A DNA stretch of 64,000 bases, taken from Desulfovibrio ferrophilus (lineage in GTDB: Bacteria; Desulfobacterota; Desulfovibrionia; Desulfovibrionales; Desulfovibrionaceae). A program made the translations under genes and the position numbers. The stretch is taken from contig NZ_AP017378.1 of NCBI RefSeq assembly GCF_003966735.1, positions 558,001 to 622,000 of the forward strand, read 5' to 3'. Shown here in pieces: positions 59,777-64,000 of the stretch. Each line of letters starts with the position of its first letter. The first letter of the stretch is position 1. The notes under the pieces were generated by a model. The model was given only the letters and a program-made list of their open reading frames with translations, searched no databases and was not told the DNA's origin.

Positions 59777-62700
59777 TCATCAACAGAGCTGCCCTGAAGC
59801 GCCAGTCCACGGTGATGGTGCTGATGGTTTTTATTGTTCTGGCAGGGCTATCCGCCTATTCCTCGTTGCCTCTGGAGTCCAATCCGGACATTCAGATCCC
59901 CTTTGTTTTTGTAACCACGGAGTATGAGGGCGTTGCTCCGGCGGATGTGGAAAAGCTGGTGACCATCCCGTTGGAACGCGAACTGACCGGTGTGTCGGGC
60001 GTTGAGGAGATTCGTTCCACCTCCCAGGATGGATACAGCGTCATCGCGGTCAAGTTTGATCCTGATGTTGTCATCGACGATGCCATGCAGAAAGTTCGGG
60101 ACAAGGTGGACCAGGCCAAGCCTGATTTGCCATCGGATCTGGATGATGACCCGTTGATCACCGAAATGAACTTCTCGGATGAACCCGTGGTCAATCTAGT
60201 CTTGTCCGGGCCATTTTCTCTGAAGCGCCTCAAGGTCTTTGCCGAAGAGTTGGAAGACCGTGTGGAAGCCGTCCCCGGTGTGCTCGATGCCGAGATCGTA
60301 GGTGGACTGGAGCGTGAGATTCACGTCCTGTTCGACCTGGATCGGGTGGCCTTTTATCGTATGCCCGTGGACAGTCTTTTGGCTTCGGTCAAGGAAGCCA
60401 ACGTCAATATGCCGGGCGGGACAATGGATATCGGGGACCAGAAATACACGGTCCGTGTTCCCGAGGATTTTCAGCATCCCAGTGAAATCGACTCCATCGT
60501 GGCCTTTGTTCGCGACGGCAAGCCCGTGTACCTGCGCGACGTGGCCTCCATTGAAGACGCCGCCAAGGACCCGGACACCATGAGTCGCCTGGACGGCGTG
60601 CAGAGTGTGACTCTGCTGGTCAAAAAACGCACAGGCGAGAACATTGTGCAGACCGTTGAAGGCGTGCTCAAGGCTGTGAAGGAAGTTCAGGCCGAGCTTC
60701 CTCCCACCCTCAAGGTGGAGACCCTTTCGGATCAGTCCAAGGATATCCGGATGATGGTTTCCGACCTGCAGAACAACATCATCACCGGATTGGTGTTGGT
60801 GCTTGCCGTTGTCCTCATCTTCATCGGTGGACGCAGTGCGGTGTTCGTGTCGTTGTCGATCCCCCTGTCCATGCTCGTGACCTTTGTCTTGCTTCAGGCG
60901 TTCGGCATTACCCTGAATATGGTTGTTCTGTTCTCTTTGATTCTTGCTCTGGGCATGCTCGTGGATAACGGCATCGTCGTGGTTGAGAACATCTACCGAC
61001 ACATGCAGGAGGGTGCGACCCGCGAGCAGGCTGCCATGATCGCCACCGACGAGGTGGCATGGCCGGTTATTGCCTCGACCCTGACCACTGTGGGCGCGTT
61101 CATTCCCATGATCTTCTGGCCGGGCATCATGGGTGAGTTCATGACCTATCTGCCCCAGACCGTGATCATGTCATTGGCGGCCTCGCTGTTTGTCGCCCTG
61201 GTCATCAACCCGGTGCTTTCCTCCCGATATCAGACCGTGCGCTCTGTGCAAGCCAAGCCCCGGCGCATGGATGTGCTGCTGGATGGAGTGCAGATTCGTT
61301 ACGTACAGCTATTGGACTGGGCTCTGGATCATCGGGGGCTAGTCGTTGGGTTGTCCTTTGCGTTGCTTGTTGCTTCCGCCATGGTCTTTGGTGCGTTCGG
61401 CAAGGGGGTGGAGTTGTTCCCCGACTCCGATCCCAAGCGTGCCTACGTGCACATTAAAGCCCCTGTGGGTACCAACCTGAACGCCTCGGATCGCATCGTG
61501 AAGGTGGCCGAGGAATTGGTGGCCGAGTATCCGGATGTGGATCATGTGATCACCCAGGTAGGAACCTCGGGCGGTAATCCGTTCTCCAGTGAAGGTGCGG
61601 GGACCCATGTCTCGCAGGTGACCTTGGAGTTCAAGGATTTCCGGGAGCGCTCCATCTCGTCGTCGGCTGTGGTTGACGATGCCCGTAGCCGATTGAAGGC
61701 GGCCCTTGTGGGTGCTGAGGTTCGGGTGGAGAAAGAGGCCATGGGGCCTCCAGCCGGGGACCCGGTGAACATGGAGCTCGTGGGCACCGATATGGATCGT
61801 CTTGGCGAATTGACTCACGAGATCATGGCTGCCATTCGGGATATTCCCGGTCTGGTGGATTTGAAGACGGACTACATCGAGGGCAAGCCGGAGATTCGTA
61901 TCCGTGTAGACAAGGAAAAGGCGGCCATCACCGGATTGTCTGCCAGCGTCGTCGGTTCCACCGTCAGGACCGCCGTGGGTGGCTCCAAGGTGGGGACGTA
62001 CCGTGAGGGCAAAGACGAATACGATATCATTGCCAAGTTACCCGAAAAGGATAGGAATACCCTGGAAGGCATTCGACGTATCACCGTGTCCGGCAACGAT
62101 GGTGCTCCCGTGCCGTTGACCAGCCTGGCCAGGGTGGAGATGACCAGCGGCATCGGTGGCATCAAGCACATTGACCAGAAGCGGGTTGTGACCATCTCTG
62201 CGGATGTTTCTGGTCGTACGGCTAACGATGTCATTGCCGATGTGCAGAAGATCATGCAGGGCATGGATCTTCCGCGTGGCTACTCCTTCTCTTTCACCGG
62301 AGAGCAGGAAGAGCAACAGAAGGCATCGGACTTTCTGAGCAAGGCCTTCATTGCCGCGCTGTTCTTGATTTTCCTCGTGCTGGTGACGCAGTTCGATTCC
62401 ATTGTCACCCCGTTTATTATCCTGACCTCTGTCGTGTTGTCATTGATTGGCGTGTTCGTTGGGCTGTTGCTCACAGGGACGGCATTTTCCATTATCATGA
62501 CAGGTGTGGGAGTGATCAGTCTGGCAGGAGTGGTCGTCAATAATGCCATTGTGCTTATTGATTATTACAACCAGTTGAAGGCAGGCGGTATGGTCGTGCG
62601 CGAGGCTCTGATTCAGGCGGGTAAGACTCGTTTCAGACCCGTGGTGCTGACTGCCGTCACCACGATTCTGGGCTTGTTGCCCATGGCCACAGGCGTGAGT

Positions 62701-62880
62701 TTCGACTTCATGAACTTTGCCTGGGAGATTGGCAGTGAGTCCTCGCAGTGGTGGGGAGCCATGGCCGTGGCTGTGATCTTTGGTCTGTTGTTCTCCACGT
62801 TGTTGACTTTGGTAGTGGTGCCTTCATTGTGCTCGCTGGCTGATGGTTTCTCCAAGCACAGGAAGATTGCGAAGAAATAA
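59773..62880 (+). CDS. RND-type multidrug efflux permease
   Basis: 1035 residues, normal for HAE1-type AcrB relatives. First membrane helix MVLMVFIVLAGLSAYSSLPLESNPDIQIPFV, TM4 proton-relay LGMLVDNGIVVVENIYRHMQEGA (first Asp kept, second is Asn), and a C-terminal bundle with GVVVNNAIVLIDYYNQL and RFRPVVLTAVTTILGLLPMA. It exports hydrophobic or toxic compounds by proton antiport. No outer-membrane factor gene is in the operon, so it must use a channel encoded elsewhere. Confidence 0.95.
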   Translation: MIINRAALKRQSTVMVLMVFIVLAGLSAYSSLPLESNPDIQIPFVFVTTEYEGVAPADVEKLVTIPLERELTGVSGVEEIRSTSQDGYSVIAVKFDPDVVIDDAMQKVRDKVDQAKPDLPSDLDDDPLITEMNFSDEPVVNLVLSGPFSLKRLKVFAEELEDRVEAVPGVLDAEIVGGLEREIHVLFDLDRVAFYRMPVDSLLASVKEANVNMPGGTMDIGDQKYTVRVPEDFQHPSEIDSIVAFVRDGKPVYLRDVASIEDAAKDPDTMSRLDGVQSVTLLVKKRTGENIVQTVEGVLKAVKEVQAELPPTLKVETLSDQSKDIRMMVSDLQNNIITGLVLVLAVVLIFIGGRSAVFVSLSIPLSMLVTFVLLQAFGITLNMVVLFSLILALGMLVDNGIVVVENIYRHMQEGATREQAAMIATDEVAWPVIASTLTTVGAFIPMIFWPGIMGEFMTYLPQTVIMSLAASLFVALVINPVLSSRYQTVRSVQAKPRRMDVLLDGVQIRYVQLLDWALDHRGLVVGLSFALLVASAMVFGAFGKGVELFPDSDPKRAYVHIKAPVGTNLNASDRIVKVAEELVAEYPDVDHVITQVGTSGGNPFSSEGAGTHVSQVTLEFKDFRERSISSSAVVDDARSRLKAALVGAEVRVEKEAMGPPAGDPVNMELVGTDMDRLGELTHEIMAAIRDIPGLVDLKTDYIEGKPEIRIRVDKEKAAITGLSASVVGSTVRTAVGGSKVGTYREGKDEYDIIAKLPEKDRNTLEGIRRITVSGNDGAPVPLTSLARVEMTSGIGGIKHIDQKRVVTISADVSGRTANDVIADVQKIMQGMDLPRGYSFSFTGEQEEQQKASDFLSKAFIAALFLIFLVLVTQFDSIVTPFIILTSVVLSLIGVFVGLLLTGTAFSIIMTGVGVISLAGVVVNNAIVLIDYYNQLKAGGMVVREALIQAGKTRFRPVVLTAVTTILGLLPMATGVSFDFMNFAWEIGSESSQWWGAMAVAVIFGLLFSTLLTLVVVPSLCSLADGFSKHRKIAKK

Positions 62881-62964
62881 CCCATTGCAAAGTGTCCTGT
62901 TATTTTTGAACGACCTGTGTTCGGAAATGATTTGGAGAGTCTCCCCCCCTGACTCTCCACTCTG

Positions 62965-63010
62965 GTGGTCCCAACCGCGCCTCCCCCCCCCTTGGCGCGG
63001 TCGGGGCCAC
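62965..63010. other. Long hairpin with oligo-C loop
   Basis: Arms 62965-62981 and 62994-63010 pair over 16 of 17 positions (one mismatch, one G-T) around a loop containing nine C. No T-run follows. Between the RND gene and its terminator. Confidence 0.7.
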
Positions 63011-63044
63011 CTTCATATTCAGACCTGACTTATTCATCCAAAAG

Positions 63045-63070
63045 GAAAGGCCCGCATGCGCGGGCCTTTC
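63045..63070. terminator. Intrinsic terminator between RND pump and methyltransferase
   Basis: 11-bp stem GAAAGGCCCGC / GCGGGCCTTTC, loop ATGC, with a T-rich plus-strand tail (TGTTTATTATTT). Usable from both sides. Confidence 0.88.
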
Positions 63071-63093
63071 TGTTTATTATTTGTGACTTGAAC

Positions 63094-63855
63094 CTAGTCG
63101 TTTCGCCTCAGGATATGGAACTCATAGCCGAAGTGTTCCGAATAGGTGTCCATGAGGTACATCTCGTATTCGGTCATGTCGGCCACGGCCTGAGCGTCGG
63201 CGTCATTGGCGTTGGCCGCGCGGAAGATGGGCAGACGTTCCCTGAGTGGGCCGTAATAGTCGATGGTCCAGGCTTCAACGGGCAGATGAAAATGCCCAAT
63301 GGATGTCCAGCCCAACGACTGTGCGGCTTCATGGTTGGCCTGCACACTGCGCATACCCGGGTAATGAGCTGTCCAGAACTTCCAGAGTTCATCAGGTGGA
63401 TTATCAGTGAACCACGAGGCCTCACTGACCACCAGATAGCCGCCGGGGCGAACTAGTGGACGCCATTTGGTCAAGCCGTTGTCAAATCCCATGATATAGA
63501 CCGCACCTTCGCTCCAGACGAGATCAAAGGATTCTTCGTCAAAAGGGAGGTCATTCATGTCGGCCTGAACGGTTCGGATGCGTTCGTCGAGTCCTTCTTT
63601 GCGGGCGACCTTTTCAAGGTGCGTCTGAAAAAAAGACGGGAACAGATCCGTTGCCGTGATGCGCCCCTGAGTGGCCGAAGCTAGGACCAGGGTCTGAGAA
63701 CCTGAGCCGCATCCGACGTCAAGGATGTCGGGTGTTGCGGGCAGTTCCCGACACATTCTCAGGGCGCGAAGGGTGGACGGGGCATTGCCGGGGCCGAGCC
63801 GGGACAATCCGTCGTGAAGGTTGACGAGAAGTTCAATCAGTCGTTCTTCCTGCAT
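63094..63855 (-). CDS. Class I SAM-dependent methyltransferase
   Basis: 253 residues. SAM-binding motif I ILDVGCGSGSQTLVLAS, motif II region ITATDLFPSF, then VQADMNDLPFDEESFDLVWSEGAVYIMGFDNGLTKWRPLVRPGGYLVVSEASW. Methyltransferase-11-like; C-terminal 80 residues are specific and not assignable (substrate unknown). The ATG lies 145 bases from the right edge with no gene seen beyond it. Confidence 0.9.
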   Translation of the reverse strand: MQEERLIELLVNLHDGLSRLGPGNAPSTLRALRMCRELPATPDILDVGCGSGSQTLVLASATQGRITATDLFPSFFQTHLEKVARKEGLDERIRTVQADMNDLPFDEESFDLVWSEGAVYIMGFDNGLTKWRPLVRPGGYLVVSEASWFTDNPPDELWKFWTAHYPGMRSVQANHEAAQSLGWTSIGHFHLPVEAWTIDYYGPLRERLPIFRAANANDADAQAVADMTEYEMYLMDTYSEHFGYEFHILRRND

Positions 63856-64000
63856 CGTTGCAGTCTCCGTATTGGTATGGAGTCCGACACAGGTGCGGTC
63901 GGAATCCGGTCTGGTGGGATGGAACGCCCTGATGTTCAGGGCGGTGCTTCACAACCGAGAGCGGGTTCCTACACAAGATCCTTATTTTTCAAAAAAACCT

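Overview
The window reads as a chromosomal segment of a Desulfovibrionaceae sulfate reducer (Desulfovibrio / Pseudodesulfovibrio type). The clues are a 59-residue ferredoxin with the six-cysteine pattern of Desulfovibrio gigas ferredoxin II, a tetraheme cytochrome c3, many multidomain sensor kinases, a PAPS/APS-reductase-like protein, and GC-rich coding sequence with dense shadow ORFs. I see no CRISPR array, insertion sequence, prophage or rRNA. The genus assignment is an inference from these families.

Layout. 1-6.8 kb: the 3' part of a hybrid histidine kinase, a YjbQ protein, a PilZ + cyclic-nucleotide-binding + Ser/Thr kinase protein coupled to a PP2C phosphatase, and a hemerythrin/PAS protein. 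6.8-14.2 kb (minus strand): a small membrane protein, a zinc-dependent phospholipase C-like protein, a PAS/HisKA_2 kinase, a frameshifted AMIN-like protein, a BNR sialidase-like protein, phosphofructokinase and cytochrome c3. 14.3-16.2 kb: an orphan CbiM and an acyltransferase. 16.2-18.5 kb: ilvBN behind a valine-rich leader peptide and a complete attenuator. 18.5-31.7 kb: mostly small signalling genes (DUF255 protein, AraC/cupin pair, receiver, ferredoxin, PAS kinase, cyclic-nucleotide-binding protein, TPR protein, diguanylate cyclase, periplasmic sensor, pirin). 31.7-32.2 kb: a tandemly duplicated tRNA-Arg(ACG) cassette. 32.3-42.1 kb: a housekeeping plus-strand run (CysH-like, ispG, proS, LysE, xseA, M23 peptidase, xseB, ispA, dxs) that gathers isoprenoid-precursor genes with exonuclease VII.

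42.1-43.2 kb is a visibly AT-rich acyltransferase gene, probably acquired. 43.2-48.2 kb holds a PAS protein with a kinase dimerisation helix but no ATPase, a MarR-controlled flavin/ferredoxin protein with a previously easy-to-miss 51-codon upstream gene, an HD-GYP protein and an azoreductase. 48.2-56.1 kb: FadD, a STAS protein, and a three-gene envelope export operon (LolA-like protein, MMPL/RND exporter with a C-terminal cyclic-nucleotide-binding domain, beta-barrel protein). 56.3-63.9 kb: a PhnA-domain protein, a MerR/SRPBCC pair, a TetR-adaptor-RND pump operon and a methyltransferase.

Themes. Second-messenger signalling recurs: a PilZ domain with both c-di-GMP motifs on a kinase, a GGDEF cyclase, an HD-GYP protein and three cyclic-nucleotide-binding domains. 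The best candidates for something new are the PilZ-CNB-kinase/PP2C module, the ilvBN leader/attenuator, the CNB-fused MMPL exporter operon, and the MarR operator/leader-ORF arrangement near 45 kb.
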